Shown here: piece by piece, positions 35,666-45,626 of the stretch
Numbering within the stretch: the stretch's first letter is position 1
Layout of the letters: the number at the start of each line of letters is the position of its first letter
Origin: JBAYDV01 sp041672845
GTDB lineage: Bacteria; Bacteroidota; Bacteroidia; Bacteroidales; UBA932
NCBI GenBank assembly: GCA_041672845.1
Contig: JBAYYV010000001.1
Coordinates: 1 to 64,000 of the forward strand
Direction of reading: 5' to 3'
DNA length: 64,000 nt
Made by a program: the position numbers and the translations under genes
Notes under the pieces: model-generated
What the model was told of the DNA's origin: nothing
Database searches by the model: none
The model's input: the letters and a program-made list of their open reading frames with translations, nothing else

Positions 35666-37720
35666 ATGGAAAGGACGAGGCGAGAGATTTCAAAGAATAG
35701 AAGGACTAACATTAAATTGTTAGTCCTTTTTTTATGTGTGTACACGTTTACACATGGTTTTTCACAGAAAGGTTATTCACAGCAGAATAATCGGGTACAA
35801 ATAGAGTTTGACGACAATGCTATTTTGCTCCATAAATTGGAATTATTAGCAGAGGAAGGAGGAAATAATTTGGAAGAGATTTTTCAGTATTATGAATTTT
35901 TGAAAGAAGATCCATTGGATGTTAATACTGTTACAGAAAATGAATTAGAAAGTTTATTGGTTTTAAATATTTTTCAAATAATGAGTTTGTTAGAATATAG
36001 AAATGATTGTGGAGATATACTTTCTTATAAAGAATTAGAATTGGTTGATGGTTTTAATCCTGATATAGTTAAAATGTTGAATCCATATTTAAAAATAAAA
36101 ACGAAAAATATTTCTAAGATTAGAAATCATTATACTAAGCAGAAAATCACGATTAAGCTTAAGGAAAAAATTAAGCAAAAAAATGAGGAAAATGACGAAA
36201 GAACTACTACTAAAGAATTTTATGGATATAGCTCTTACAGAATGTTTTCTACTAGAGGAGTGGGATGTGGTTTTACATATAAGGGAACTGATTATACATC
36301 TACTAAATTTTTGTCTGGATATTTTCAATTAAAAGATTTGAGGATTAAAGATCTTAAACATAATGATACTGGAATTAAATTGAAGTCATTCATAGTGGGA
36401 GATTATCGATTAAGATGGGGACAAGGTCTTCTTACTTGGAATTCTTTTAATTTTAAAGATCCTACTTCTCCTACTTCCATGTATTTGCCTGAATATTCTC
36501 CTATGCCTTATACTTCTACTATTCAAGATGATTTATATAGAGGAATATGTCTTTCTTTAGAAAAAAATAATTTTAAATTAACAGCGGCTTACTCTAATAA
36601 TTTAGAGGATGGTAGATTATCAGAATATAGTAAACTAGCTGATAAGGAACCGTTTAAAAACTCTTATTATGCTAATTTATCCTGGATGAAGAAACATTTT
36701 AAAATAGGATTAAATGGTATTTATCAAACAGGGACAAGTCTTCAAATAGGCACAAATCTTCAAACTAGTACAAAACAGCAGATAAATATGCAGCTTTACC
36801 CAGAGAAACCTCAAGCTTCAGTCGTAACTTATTTACGCACTACCAATAGTTACTTCAAATATTCTACTGATATATCCTACGTAACAGCTAAGTATAGAGT
36901 GTTTGGAGAATTTGCAATGGATAAAAAGGTTAATATATATTCCATTTTAGGAACCACGTTGTCTATGGGGGAGAACTGGGAGACAGGAATGCGATTCCAA
37001 TATCAGAATGTTAAAGTACTTTCTCGTTCAGATAGATCTAAAAATATTAGATTATTATGTACTAATCTTTTATGGCATCCCGAATATTATACTAAATTAT
37101 CATTTTATTCAGAGATAAAAAGAAATCCTAAGGGTAATTATTTTTATGATTGGAACCTTCTTAAAATTAGAAATAGAATAGATTTTAGTAGAGAATTTGA
37201 AACAGGTGAACTAAGTTCATGGTTTAGGGGTCCCATTACTCATTCATTAAAAGCCAGGATCCTTTATGATTGGAAAAATTATTCTTGTAGGAATACTCTT
37301 AAAATGAGAGGCGGATATTCGTTTATTTGTAATAATGGACTTCAATTTGCCACGAAGGTGGAATCTTCTATTATTAAACAAAGAATAGATTCTGAATATA
37401 TTCCAGGTATAGCAGCTTATTTAGAAACTGCGTATTATCATAATAAAATTAAAGCATTATGTCGCTTCACTGCTTTCAATATAAAAGAATGGGATGGAAG
37501 ATTGTATTTTTATGAAAGAGGGTTAGTTGAGTTTTTTAGTATTCCTGCTATCAGGGGCAGAGGATTCTCATTTTACTCATTTTTTGGATTAAAGCTATTT
37601 AGAAAGATGAATATTAGTATTAAATATGCTTATTCCAGAGAAACGCATGTTATTAAGTATGAAAAAACCAAGTTCAGTACTCACTATTTTTTCTTTATTT
37701 TAAGTCTCTTCCCTGGATAA
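35666..37720 (+). CDS. outer-membrane helix-hairpin-helix protein
   Basis: A 684-residue secreted protein. A hydrophobic signal segment lies at about residues 19-35 after a basic start. Residues ~85-150 form a ComEA-like HhH region (PLDVNTVTENELESLLVLNI and a second helix pair). The remaining ~520 residues look like alternating beta strands rich in Tyr and Asn, ending in an aromatic residue pattern, as in an outer-membrane beta barrel. Bacteroidales genomes carry such HhH-barrel proteins; their function is unknown. The last 37 bases overlap the convergent mltD gene. Confidence 0.72.
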   Translation: MERTRREISKNRRTNIKLLVLFLCVYTFTHGFSQKGYSQQNNRVQIEFDDNAILLHKLELLAEEGGNNLEEIFQYYEFLKEDPLDVNTVTENELESLLVLNIFQIMSLLEYRNDCGDILSYKELELVDGFNPDIVKMLNPYLKIKTKNISKIRNHYTKQKITIKLKEKIKQKNEENDERTTTKEFYGYSSYRMFSTRGVGCGFTYKGTDYTSTKFLSGYFQLKDLRIKDLKHNDTGIKLKSFIVGDYRLRWGQGLLTWNSFNFKDPTSPTSMYLPEYSPMPYTSTIQDDLYRGICLSLEKNNFKLTAAYSNNLEDGRLSEYSKLADKEPFKNSYYANLSWMKKHFKIGLNGIYQTGTSLQIGTNLQTSTKQQINMQLYPEKPQASVVTYLRTTNSYFKYSTDISYVTAKYRVFGEFAMDKKVNIYSILGTTLSMGENWETGMRFQYQNVKVLSRSDRSKNIRLLCTNLLWHPEYYTKLSFYSEIKRNPKGNYFYDWNLLKIRNRIDFSREFETGELSSWFRGPITHSLKARILYDWKNYSCRNTLKMRGGYSFICNNGLQFATKVESSIIKQRIDSEYIPGIAAYLETAYYHNKIKALCRFTAFNIKEWDGRLYFYERGLVEFFSIPAIRGRGFSFYSFFGLKLFRKMNISIKYAYSRETHVIKYEKTKFSTHYFFFILSLFPG

Positions 37721-39429
37721 ATTTTTGAATGTTTATTTAAATGATTAAGTTTAAAGATACTATTAATAGTAGCACCTCTAAATTTGGTAGCTATACCAGA
37801 AACTGTATCTCCTCTTTTAACTGTGTACCAAATGTATCCTTTAGAAGTATAGGTTTTACTAGAACTAGAAGAAGCCTGATAATGAGAATGAGGATAGAGT
37901 ATTAATCTTTGTCCTTGTCTTAAATATTTTCCTATGCGATTCCAATGTTTAATATCTGAAATCCTTACATGATATTTAGATGCTAAACCACTAAGAGTTT
38001 CGCCTCTTCTTACTCTATGAACTATCCGTGTTCCTTGACTTGAACCTGTTTGTTTGATTTGTTTAAGAACAGTAGGATTAAAATACTTATCTTTTTCCCA
38101 ATTATAGATATCCTTTTCATTATTTACGAAATTCATAGTATAATTATAAGGTAATCTTAAAGTATAAGTTTTTTCAGTTCCTGGAATGATGTTATGAAGA
38201 TATTGAGGATTAAGATTTTTTAATTCATTTTCAGATATTCCAGTAAAATGTTCGATTTGCTTAAAGTGTAACATTTTATTAACTTGAAGAGTATCAGTAT
38301 GAACAGGCATTTTCATGTCAGTAGGGACAAAACCATAATCTTGATAATAGTTCATAAGATATAAAGCTGCTATGAAAGAAGGAACATATCCTCTGGTTTC
38401 TCTAGGAAGGTACCAATATATTCCCCAGAAATCTTTTTTACCTGATCTTCTGATCGCTTTGTTGACATTTCCTGCACCACAGTTATATGATGCTATAGCT
38501 AATGACCAATCTCCGAATATCTGATAAGAATCTTGTAAATATTTAGCAGCTGCATGAGCTGATTTTATAGGGTCATACCTTTCATCTACATATGAATTAA
38601 TGAGTAAATTATATCGTTTACCTGTACTATACATGAACTGCCACATACCTTTGGCTCTGGCTCTCGAAACAGCTTTTGATCTTAATGCTGATTCTATAAC
38701 AGCCATGGCTTTTAATTCTACAGGCATGTCGTAATCACTAAATATTTCATCAAAAATAGGCATGTAGTATTGAGCTAATCCTAATAGATTTTCAACATTG
38801 TTTTTGGATAATTTTTCAGTGTAATATATAATATGATTTCTAATAATCTTATTGTAAGGAATAGATATAAAAGAATTCATCTTTTTAAGTTTCTCTAAAT
38901 ATACTGAGTCAGGAATATTGGAAGTTAATTCTATAGTATCATTTAATGCTAATTGAGGATTAGTCATATCTATTTCTTCCTGTAAATACCATAAACTTAG
39001 AAGAGAATCTGGATTAAATACTGTATCCATTCTGGCTAAACTATCTGCTCTAAAGTCATCTATTTCTTCTAGCATACCTGGATTAATTTCATTATCCTCT
39101 TCAGTATCTATTAATTCGATAGGAGTATTGAGTTCTATAATCTCATTTTGAAGTGAATCAATAATATATTTTAAATAATCATTTTGATTTTTAAGTTCTT
39201 TTTTACTAGGTCCTGTTTTAAATAAACCAGTAACTTTATTAAGAATATTACTCTTCTGTTTTTTGGGATGATAAAGATTTGGGTTATTTATTATTATAAC
39301 ACTATCTTTTATACTATTGTGCATAGTATCAGTAGTACTATATTGTTTAACAGTTAAAGTCTTAGTTTGGTTTTGAGCAAAGCAAACTGAAAATGAGAAA
39401 ATAAATAAGGATAATAAAATTTGTTTCAT
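37684..39429 (-). CDS. mltD: LysM-containing lytic transglycosylase (MltD-like)
   Basis: A 581-residue periplasmic peptidoglycan lyase. Residues 1-18 are a signal peptide. A predicted helical region (about 60-190) precedes the SLT catalytic domain (about 240-390), with the catalytic Glu in VIESALRSKAVSRARAKGMW and the GAGNVNKAIRR motif. Two C-terminal LysM domains begin at VHRVRRGETLSGLASKYHV and VKRGDTVSGIATKF. It is the last gene of the parA-parB-DUF5683-mltD run on the minus strand. Confidence 0.9.
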   Translation of the reverse strand: MKQILLSLFIFSFSVCFAQNQTKTLTVKQYSTTDTMHNSIKDSVIIINNPNLYHPKKQKSNILNKVTGLFKTGPSKKELKNQNDYLKYIIDSLQNEIIELNTPIELIDTEEDNEINPGMLEEIDDFRADSLARMDTVFNPDSLLSLWYLQEEIDMTNPQLALNDTIELTSNIPDSVYLEKLKKMNSFISIPYNKIIRNHIIYYTEKLSKNNVENLLGLAQYYMPIFDEIFSDYDMPVELKAMAVIESALRSKAVSRARAKGMWQFMYSTGKRYNLLINSYVDERYDPIKSAHAAAKYLQDSYQIFGDWSLAIASYNCGAGNVNKAIRRSGKKDFWGIYWYLPRETRGYVPSFIAALYLMNYYQDYGFVPTDMKMPVHTDTLQVNKMLHFKQIEHFTGISENELKNLNPQYLHNIIPGTEKTYTLRLPYNYTMNFVNNEKDIYNWEKDKYFNPTVLKQIKQTGSSQGTRIVHRVRRGETLSGLASKYHVRISDIKHWNRIGKYLRQGQRLILYPHSHYQASSSSSKTYTSKGYIWYTVKRGDTVSGIATKFRGATINSIFKLNHLNKHSKIYPGKRLKIKKK

Positions 39430-39430
39430 T

Positions 39431-40387
39431 TTAAAAAATAATCTTAATAGATAATCCTATAGGTGTTTCACTTCCTCTTAAAGCAAAGGAGTAATTACCA
39501 TATGGGGAAATCGGTTTGGTTACAGAAGGTTCTATTCGTAAACTTAAATCATCGCTTACATCGAAATTATTCATGGTGGAAAAAACATTAGCATCTACGA
39601 TTTGTAAAACATATACTCCGAGAGTAGCTAGTATAGAATAATCTCTATATCTTCGGAAAATATCTCGATAATATTTCAAATTTTCAGTAGTTAATGGTCC
39701 ATCATAAGTGTCAGCATCGCTACATGCTTCAGTATATAATCCTTTGTAGTGTTGATATTTAATATTGTTGTAATGCCATAGATATCCAGTTAATGCTAAT
39801 CCTCCATAATAGATAGGTACTTTCCAGTAATCTCCATTATAGATTTCTCCTAAACCAGGTAACATAGCAGAATATAAAGATGATTTCGAAGAGGAAATCT
39901 TAACTTTTGTATCATAAGAAACTATACCATCTAACATGGTAAACCATTGTATAACCAATGCTCCTGTTATATAATTTGTTCTTTGGTCTTTGTATCTTGG
40001 AGAACCCGTCTGTTGATAACTTACGTTAGATTTATGAGCAGCATATATGAAACCACCTATACCAGCGTAAACTATAGGTAATTTCCAATAATCTTTATTA
40101 TATATTTGAGCGGTTCCAGGAAGAGGAAAGGATGCAATCCACATCCAAGAAACAGGAATAGTATCTTTATGAATTAAAGCTCTACAATATTGAGAAATAG
40201 AGAAAATGGGAGTATTATCTATTTTTACAGCTGTACTGTCTTTTCCATCTTTATTCTTCTTAGTAAAATTATTGAGACTGCCACTATTACTATTTATTTC
40301 CCTGTTTTGGAAATTATTATTGATTTGGGCGGTAACACTGAATGTGAAAATTATAAATAATATCCCTGTGAGTAGTAATTTGCGCAC
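39431..40387 (-). CDS. DUF5683 membrane-associated protein
   Basis: A 318-residue protein with a signal peptide (residues 1-20) and two similar halves, each with a PGTAQIYN- or PGLGEIYNG-like motif followed by DYWK and a glycine-rich hydrophobic stretch (WKLPIVYAGIGGFIYA and WKVPIYYGGLALTGYL). This internal duplication is the hallmark of DUF5683. The function is unknown. It starts one base before parB and ends two bases from mltD, a gene order conserved in Bacteroidales. Confidence 0.85.
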   Translation of the reverse strand: MRKLLLTGILFIIFTFSVTAQINNNFQNREINSNSGSLNNFTKKNKDGKDSTAVKIDNTPIFSISQYCRALIHKDTIPVSWMWIASFPLPGTAQIYNKDYWKLPIVYAGIGGFIYAAHKSNVSYQQTGSPRYKDQRTNYITGALVIQWFTMLDGIVSYDTKVKISSSKSSLYSAMLPGLGEIYNGDYWKVPIYYGGLALTGYLWHYNNIKYQHYKGLYTEACSDADTYDGPLTTENLKYYRDIFRRYRDYSILATLGVYVLQIVDANVFSTMNNFDVSDDLSLRIEPSVTKPISPYGNYSFALRGSETPIGLSIKIIF

Positions 40388-40388
40388 T

Positions 40389-41294
40389 TTATTTGATATT
40401 TTCTAATGCCGTGAGAAATTTTTCTATTTCATGGTCATTATGGAATTGAATAGTAATATTGCCTTTACCAGATTTATTTCTTTTTATAGAAATATTGTTA
40501 TCAAAATAATTTCCGATTATATCTAATAATTTATAATAAGAATCAGGAAGAGTAACAGTGTCTTCTCTTTTAGGAGTATCTTTTTCTTTTAATACTTTAA
40601 TTCTTTGTTCAGTCTGTCTTACTGATAAATCTTTTTGAATTATTTCGTTAGCTATTTTTAATTGTTGCTGTTTGTTATCTAGGGAAAGAAGTGCTTTAGC
40701 ATGGCCCATACTAATAGCAGTTTTTCTAATAGCTAACTGAATTTCAGCAGGTAACTTTAATAATCTAAGATAGTTAGTAATAGTAGATCTATTTTTACCT
40801 ACTCTTCCAGCCATAGCTTCTTGAGTAAGGTCACATTCTTCGATTAATCTCTGGAAAGATATAGCCACTTCTATAGAATCTAAATTTTCTCTTTGTATGT
40901 TTTCGACGATAGCCATCTCTAACATACCTTGGTCATCAGTACTTTTAATATAAGCTGGAATATTTTTAGAACCAGCTAATAGAGAAGCTCTAAATCTTCT
41001 TTCACCACTTATTATCTGATATCTTTTACCTACGGGTCTAACTGTAATAGGCTGAATAAGTCCTAATAATTTAATAGAGTCTGCTAATTCTTGTAAAGAA
41101 GATTCATCAAAAGTCGTTCTTGGTTGGAATGGGTTAGGTCTAATTTCAGATAAAGGTATTTCAATGAACATAACTAATTTGTTCTGTTCATTATCATGTC
41201 CTGAAACTGTATTAATATTTCTATTAATATTAACAGTCTCAGCATCAGTGATTAATGCACTTAACCCTTTACCTAATGCCTTTGTTTTACTCAT
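40389..41294 (-). CDS. parB: chromosome-partitioning protein ParB
   Basis: A 301-residue CTP-dependent DNA clamp protein. The CTP-binding box is SGERRFRASLLAG, and a central HTH (TQEAMAGRVGKNRSTITNYL) follows. The C-terminal dimerisation segment is short. ParB binds parS sites near the origin; I did not see a parS palindrome in the window. The start overlaps the parA stop by one base. Confidence 0.95.
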   Translation of the reverse strand: MSKTKALGKGLSALITDAETVNINRNINTVSGHDNEQNKLVMFIEIPLSEIRPNPFQPRTTFDESSLQELADSIKLLGLIQPITVRPVGKRYQIISGERRFRASLLAGSKNIPAYIKSTDDQGMLEMAIVENIQRENLDSIEVAISFQRLIEECDLTQEAMAGRVGKNRSTITNYLRLLKLPAEIQLAIRKTAISMGHAKALLSLDNKQQQLKIANEIIQKDLSVRQTEQRIKVLKEKDTPKREDTVTLPDSYYKLLDIIGNYFDNNISIKRNKSGKGNITIQFHNDHEIEKFLTALENIK

Positions 41295-42064
41295 TATTTT
41301 TTATTTTTCTCAAGAATTTCTTTAGCTAAATTTAGGTAATTATTTGATCCAGTAGAAATAGCATCATATAATATAGCGGGTTTCCCATGTGAAGGAGCTT
41401 CACTTAATTTAACATTCCTTTGAATAAGAGTATTAAATACCATGTGGTTAAAATGATGTCTAACATCTTCTACCACCTGATTTGCAAGCCTTAATCTACT
41501 ATCATACATAGTTAATAAGAATCCTTCTATTCTAAGATTAGGGTTCAATTTATTCTTTACTAGATTAATAGTATTTAATAATTTTCCTAAGCCTTCAAGT
41601 GCGAAATACTCACACTGAACTGGAATAATTACTGAATCTGCAGCAGTAAGAGAATTAATAGTAATAAGACCTAAGGATGGAGAACAGTCTATTATGATAT
41701 AATCATATTTATTTGATACTTCAGATAAAGCTTTTTTAAATATCATTTCTCTGTTAGCAATATTTAGCATTTCTATTTCAGCACCTACTAAATTAATATG
41801 AGAAGGGATTAATTTTAAATCTTTAATCTCAGTATCTAATGTAGTAGAAGTGAATGTTTCTTTTCCTATTAAAATTTCATAAAGAGTTTTAGCAGAATCA
41901 GAATCAGGATCAAAATCTAATCCTGAGGTAGTGTTTGCTTGGGGATCTGCATCTATTAATAGTATTTTCTTTTCTAATACTGCTAAAGAAGCAGCTAAAT
42001 TAATAGCAGTAGTAGTTTTACCTACTCCGCCTTTTTGATTTGCTATTGCTATGATTTTTCCCAT
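41294..42064 (-). CDS. parA: chromosome-partitioning ATPase ParA
   Basis: A 256-residue Soj-type ATPase. The deviant Walker A is KGGVGKTT, the A' motif is LLIDADPQAN and Walker B is YIIIDCSPSLG. It lacks the N-terminal HTH of plasmid type Ia ParA, as expected for the chromosomal form. It is divergent from a lipid kinase gene. Confidence 0.95.
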   Translation of the reverse strand: MGKIIAIANQKGGVGKTTTAINLAASLAVLEKKILLIDADPQANTTSGLDFDPDSDSAKTLYEILIGKETFTSTTLDTEIKDLKLIPSHINLVGAEIEMLNIANREMIFKKALSEVSNKYDYIIIDCSPSLGLITINSLTAADSVIIPVQCEYFALEGLGKLLNTINLVKNKLNPNLRIEGFLLTMYDSRLRLANQVVEDVRHHFNHMVFNTLIQRNVKLSEAPSHGKPAILYDAISTGSNNYLNLAKEILEKNKK

Positions 42065-42083
42065 AAAATTTAATACTATTATG

Positions 42084-42091
42084 CAAATATA
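42084..42091 (-). promoter_or_regulatory. -7 element of the parAB promoter
   Basis: Minus-strand TATATTTG, 19 bases before the parA start. The leader would be very short. Confidence 0.45.
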
Positions 42092-42122
42092 AAAATTCTT
42101 TTTTTGTAAATGATATTTATAT

Positions 42123-42130
42123 TAGTTTTG
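42123..42130 (+). promoter_or_regulatory. -7 element of the lipid kinase gene
   Basis: TAGTTTTG matches TAnnTTTG, 27 bases before the ATG; a TTTG at 42103-42106 is 16 bases upstream, shorter than the usual spacing. Confidence 0.45.
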
Positions 42131-42157
42131 TAGTAAAATATCATAGAAAATTTATAA

Positions 42158-43120
42158 ATGAATAAAGATACTTGGATAGTAATAGTTAATCCTAAAGCTG
42201 GAAGTGGAAAAGTAGAGAAAGATTGGTCAGAAATTTCTAATTATTTTTCTTTATGTGAATTGTCGCATGAAATCTTATTCACTAAACATAAGTATCATGC
42301 TGTAGAACTTACAGTTCAGTCTGTTAGACAAGGTTATAGAAATTTTGTTTCTGTAGGAGGCGACGGTACTATAAGTGAAATCGTGGATGGTTTTTTTATT
42401 CAAAAAGTGGTTCCCGTCACCGATTTATGTTTATCAGTTATTCCTGCTGGTACAGGGAATGATTGGATGCGAATGTATAATGTAAATAGTACTTATGAAG
42501 ATGCTGTAAATTTGGTAAAATCTGGAAGTCACCATACTCAAGATGTGGGTTATTTTCGTCTTTGTGACCATAAAGTTATACTAGATAGAACAATGGTTAA
42601 TGTAGCAGGACTAGGATATGATGCTGATGTCTGTTATTATAGCAATGCCATTAAGCAGAAGGGGAAAATTACTAAACAGGGGAAGACTATATATATTAAA
42701 GCGGCTATTAAGGCATTATTCAAACGTAAATCTAAACATTACAGAATAACTGTAGATGATAAAATATTTTATGAAGGACAGGTCTTTTCTTGTGCTTTCG
42801 GAATAGGCAAATATAGTGGTGGGGGTATGCAGCAGATGCCTGATGCAGTCGTAGATGATGGTTTAATAAATATAACTGTTATAAAAAAAGCTAATATTTT
42901 AAAGATTCTTATGAATTTTTCCAAACTTTTTTCTGGTAAAATTTATGATACTTATCCATTAGTTGATCATACTATGGGAAAGAATATTCACGTAGATGTT
43001 ATTTCTAAAAAAGGAGTTATTGGAGATATTTATGAAAATTTAGAAATAGATGGAGAAGTATTTCTAGCTTGTAACCTTGATTTAGAATGTATTAATAAGG
43101 GATTGAATGTAATTTATTAA
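42158..43120 (+). CDS. diacylglycerol/lipid kinase family protein
   Basis: A 320-residue protein of the DAGK catalytic fold. The nucleotide motif GGDGTISEIVDG is present, along with NPKAGSGK at the N-terminus and IPAGTGNDWMR. The C-terminal beta domain contains GKYSGGGMQQMPDAVVDDG. It phosphorylates a lipid such as diacylglycerol or a sphingolipid base at the membrane; Bacteroidales make sphingolipids, so the latter is plausible but not shown. Confidence 0.9.
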   Translation: MNKDTWIVIVNPKAGSGKVEKDWSEISNYFSLCELSHEILFTKHKYHAVELTVQSVRQGYRNFVSVGGDGTISEIVDGFFIQKVVPVTDLCLSVIPAGTGNDWMRMYNVNSTYEDAVNLVKSGSHHTQDVGYFRLCDHKVILDRTMVNVAGLGYDADVCYYSNAIKQKGKITKQGKTIYIKAAIKALFKRKSKHYRITVDDKIFYEGQVFSCAFGIGKYSGGGMQQMPDAVVDDGLINITVIKKANILKILMNFSKLFSGKIYDTYPLVDHTMGKNIHVDVISKKGVIGDIYENLEIDGEVFLACNLDLECINKGLNVIY

Positions 43121-43191
43121 CAACTATAAATCACAAAGATAGTATATAAGAATCGTATTTTAAAGATGCTATGTAGAAGGTATTGTTAGTT

Positions 43192-45213
43192 TTATTGAGG
43201 ATCCACATCACAATAAACATTCTTATAATCTATGAGTATTTTTTTAATTTTTTGCTTAATAATCTTAGCAGCCTGAGTTTTGGGTAAACTTACACAAATA
43301 ATTCTTATATGTTTTTTCTGAATCATTTCTATAGTAGGTGCATAAGGACCTATAAATGTTTTAATACCTGCTTGATATAAATTACTTGTAATTGATTTTC
43401 CTATTCTATTAGCTTTGTCAGAATAAGTTTCTTTTATCATAATATTAAGATGTCTAGCATAAGGAGGATATTTAAATATTCGCCTTTCGGTCATTAAATC
43501 AGATGAGTCATTAGAAATCAGGGCATGGAATACAGGATGTTCAGGTTGAAAAGTTTGAATTAGCAATTTTCCCATTGTCTTTCGTCTTCCTACTCTTCCA
43601 AGAAGCTGAGTAAAGAGGGTAAGAGCTTTTTCATCGGCCCTAAAGTCGGGCAATGAAAGTACGCTGTCAGCATTAATTATTGCTGCCAAGCTAAGTTTTT
43701 CAAAATCAAAGCCTTTTGAAATCATCTGAGTGCCGACTAATATATCAGTTTTTCCTGAAGCAAAGTCCGATAATATTTTATCAGCATCTGATTTTTTTTT
43801 GGTCGTATCTGCATCATAACGAGCAATATTAGCATCGGGAAATAGTTCTGATAGTTCTTCTTCTATTTTTTCGGTGCCAGAACCTAACGTTTGAAGTTCT
43901 TCAGAACCACAATTAGTGCATCTATAGGTGCTGTGATAATCGCAATAATGACATCTTAAAGAATGATCGTATCTATGATATGAAAGTGGAATATTACAAT
44001 TTGGACATTTAACTATTTCTCCGCATATAGAACATTGAACAGCAGGTGAATATGAACGTCGAGATCTAAAAATTAATACACCTTCTTTCTTTTCTAATCT
44101 GTCTTGAATATCATTTATTAGTTTAAGAGAAAATGATTTTTTAATAGCCCATTTATGTTTTTCAGACTTCATATCTACTATCTCGATTTCAGGTTCTGGT
44201 GCATCATAATATTTCGTGGACAATTCAGTCATACAATATTTTCCAGAATTTACATTGTTCAAAGTTTCAAATGAAGGTGTAGCAGAACCTAGCAGTATTT
44301 TTGATTTATAGATAGTCCCTAATATTATAGCAGCATCACGACCATTATATCTAGGAGCAGGAGAATCTTGTTTATATGATTTGTCATGTTCTTCATCCAC
44401 GATAATCAGCCCTAAGTTTTGGAAAGGTAGAAATAATGCAGAGCGAAGGCCTAATATTACTTTAGGTCTATTACTAGAATTCTTAGATTTGCCATCAATA
44501 TTATCAGTGTTGTCATTAGATAAAATTTCAATAATCTTACGTTTATTGGCTGGGGTTTGTTTTGAATGAAAAATCAATAAATCATCGCCGAAAACTTTTG
44601 AAAGTCGTTTAGACAATGGTTTACTTACAGCTATTTCGGGTAGTAAATATAGGGCGTTTTTACCAGAGTAAAGGCAATCAATTATTAGACGAATATAAAT
44701 TTCTGTTTTTCCAGAACCAGTGACACCTTTAAGTAATGTGATTTTAGATTTTTTATTAAATTCTTGAATATTTTCGTATGCTTTTACTTGAATATTGGAA
44801 AGTTTGGGAGCAGTATAGTTTATTTTGGTTTCTTCAGTGTTAACTAACTTAAGTTTAGAATCATAATATTTTTGAGATGCTGTGAAAACTTCACCTATTT
44901 GGCACATGTAATAATCAGAAATAGTTAACCAAAATTTTAATGTCATCTCAGAAATATTAGGTAAATCTGGGTAACTAAGAATAGGTTTGAGTTTTCTAGG
45001 ATCTATATCAGTTTGATCTAATATTTCTGAAATAATTCCGATATAATTTTTATTAACCAATTTAACTTGAACCTGTTTCCCTTTTGTTAATTTATCTTCC
45101 ATATTTCTGGGAACGGCATAAGTAAAAAGTCCTTCTAATTTTAGAGGAAGTATTATTTTTACGAATTTTTTATATATGAGGTTTTTATTAATATTTAATA
45201 CTTTTTCTGTCAT
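43192..45213 (-). CDS. priA: primosomal protein N' (replication restart helicase)
   Basis: A 673-residue superfamily-2 DNA helicase. The N-terminal DNA-binding domain begins near residue 15. Helicase motif I is GVTGSGKTEIY and motif II is DEEHD. The zinc-binding region (about residues 395-445) contains CSICGEIVKCPNCN, then CHYCDY and CTNCGS. The motif V/VI region has QMISKGFDFEKL and QLLGRVGRR. It restarts stalled replication forks. A moderate insertion rich in Asn/Ser occurs around residues 230-245. Confidence 0.95.
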   Translation of the reverse strand: MTEKVLNINKNLIYKKFVKIILPLKLEGLFTYAVPRNMEDKLTKGKQVQVKLVNKNYIGIISEILDQTDIDPRKLKPILSYPDLPNISEMTLKFWLTISDYYMCQIGEVFTASQKYYDSKLKLVNTEETKINYTAPKLSNIQVKAYENIQEFNKKSKITLLKGVTGSGKTEIYIRLIIDCLYSGKNALYLLPEIAVSKPLSKRLSKVFGDDLLIFHSKQTPANKRKIIEILSNDNTDNIDGKSKNSSNRPKVILGLRSALFLPFQNLGLIIVDEEHDKSYKQDSPAPRYNGRDAAIILGTIYKSKILLGSATPSFETLNNVNSGKYCMTELSTKYYDAPEPEIEIVDMKSEKHKWAIKKSFSLKLINDIQDRLEKKEGVLIFRSRRSYSPAVQCSICGEIVKCPNCNIPLSYHRYDHSLRCHYCDYHSTYRCTNCGSEELQTLGSGTEKIEEELSELFPDANIARYDADTTKKKSDADKILSDFASGKTDILVGTQMISKGFDFEKLSLAAIINADSVLSLPDFRADEKALTLFTQLLGRVGRRKTMGKLLIQTFQPEHPVFHALISNDSSDLMTERRIFKYPPYARHLNIMIKETYSDKANRIGKSITSNLYQAGIKTFIGPYAPTIEMIQKKHIRIICVSLPKTQAAKIIKQKIKKILIDYKNVYCDVDPQ

Positions 45214-45284
45214 ATTTGAATGCTAAGTTACGATATTATTTTCCATTTATAAATATAATAATTGTGTCATTTTATTAAAAAAAT

Positions 45285-45315
45285 TTTGCAGGTTAAATAA
45301 ATTACTCTATTTTTG
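45285..45315 (+). promoter_or_regulatory. tRNA-Phe promoter
   Basis: TTTG at 45285-45288, exactly 19 bases, then TATTTTTG at 45308-45315. The mature tRNA begins 17 bases after the -7 element. Confidence 0.8.
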
Positions 45316-45331
45316 CAGTCCAATTATACGC

Positions 45332-45404
45332 GGTGTCATAGCTCAGTTGGTAGAGCAAAGGACTGAAAATCCTTGTGTCCCTGGTTCGATTCCCGGTGAC
45401 ACCA
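45332..45404 (+). tRNA. tRNA-Phe (GAA)
   Basis: A 73-base cloverleaf. Acceptor GGTGTCA pairs with TGACACC; the D arm is GCTC/GAGC. The anticodon loop CTGAAAA gives anticodon GAA. The T arm is CCTGGTTCGATTCCCGG and the discriminator is A. The CCA tail is not encoded. Confidence 0.97.
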
Positions 45405-45419
45405 CATAGAAGAGAGAGT

Positions 45420-45578
45420 TACAGAAATGTAATTCTTTTTTTTACCCCTAATGCTGGTCAGATGAAAGCTTTCGATAAAATCGCTGGAAGTGATGGATAT
45501 ATGGGAAGAGAACCTTTTCTAGAAGGCGCAGAACCTGATTTAGATGGTTCTTATTTGCAGACAGTTTCCTATAGTTAA
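45420..45578 (+). other. possible small open frame or gene remnant after tRNA-Phe
   Basis: One frame runs open from inside the tRNA to a TAA at 45576-45578. The stretch after about 45440 reads like a protein (segment IAGSDGYMGREPF then LEGAEPDLDGSYLQ). The only ATG in frame (near 45461) would give a peptide of about 38 residues with no ribosome-binding signal. I do not recognise a family. It may be a remnant of a lost gene or chance. Confidence 0.2.
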
Positions 45579-45626
45579 AGTAATTTCTTCTACGAATACT
45601 GACATTTCTTTATTTAAAAAAAATTG

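Noticed and set aside
40389..42064. parAB as evidence of a plasmid or episome
   Set aside because: ParA lacks the plasmid-type N-terminal HTH and the genes are embedded in the DUF5683-mltD context of Bacteroidales chromosomes.
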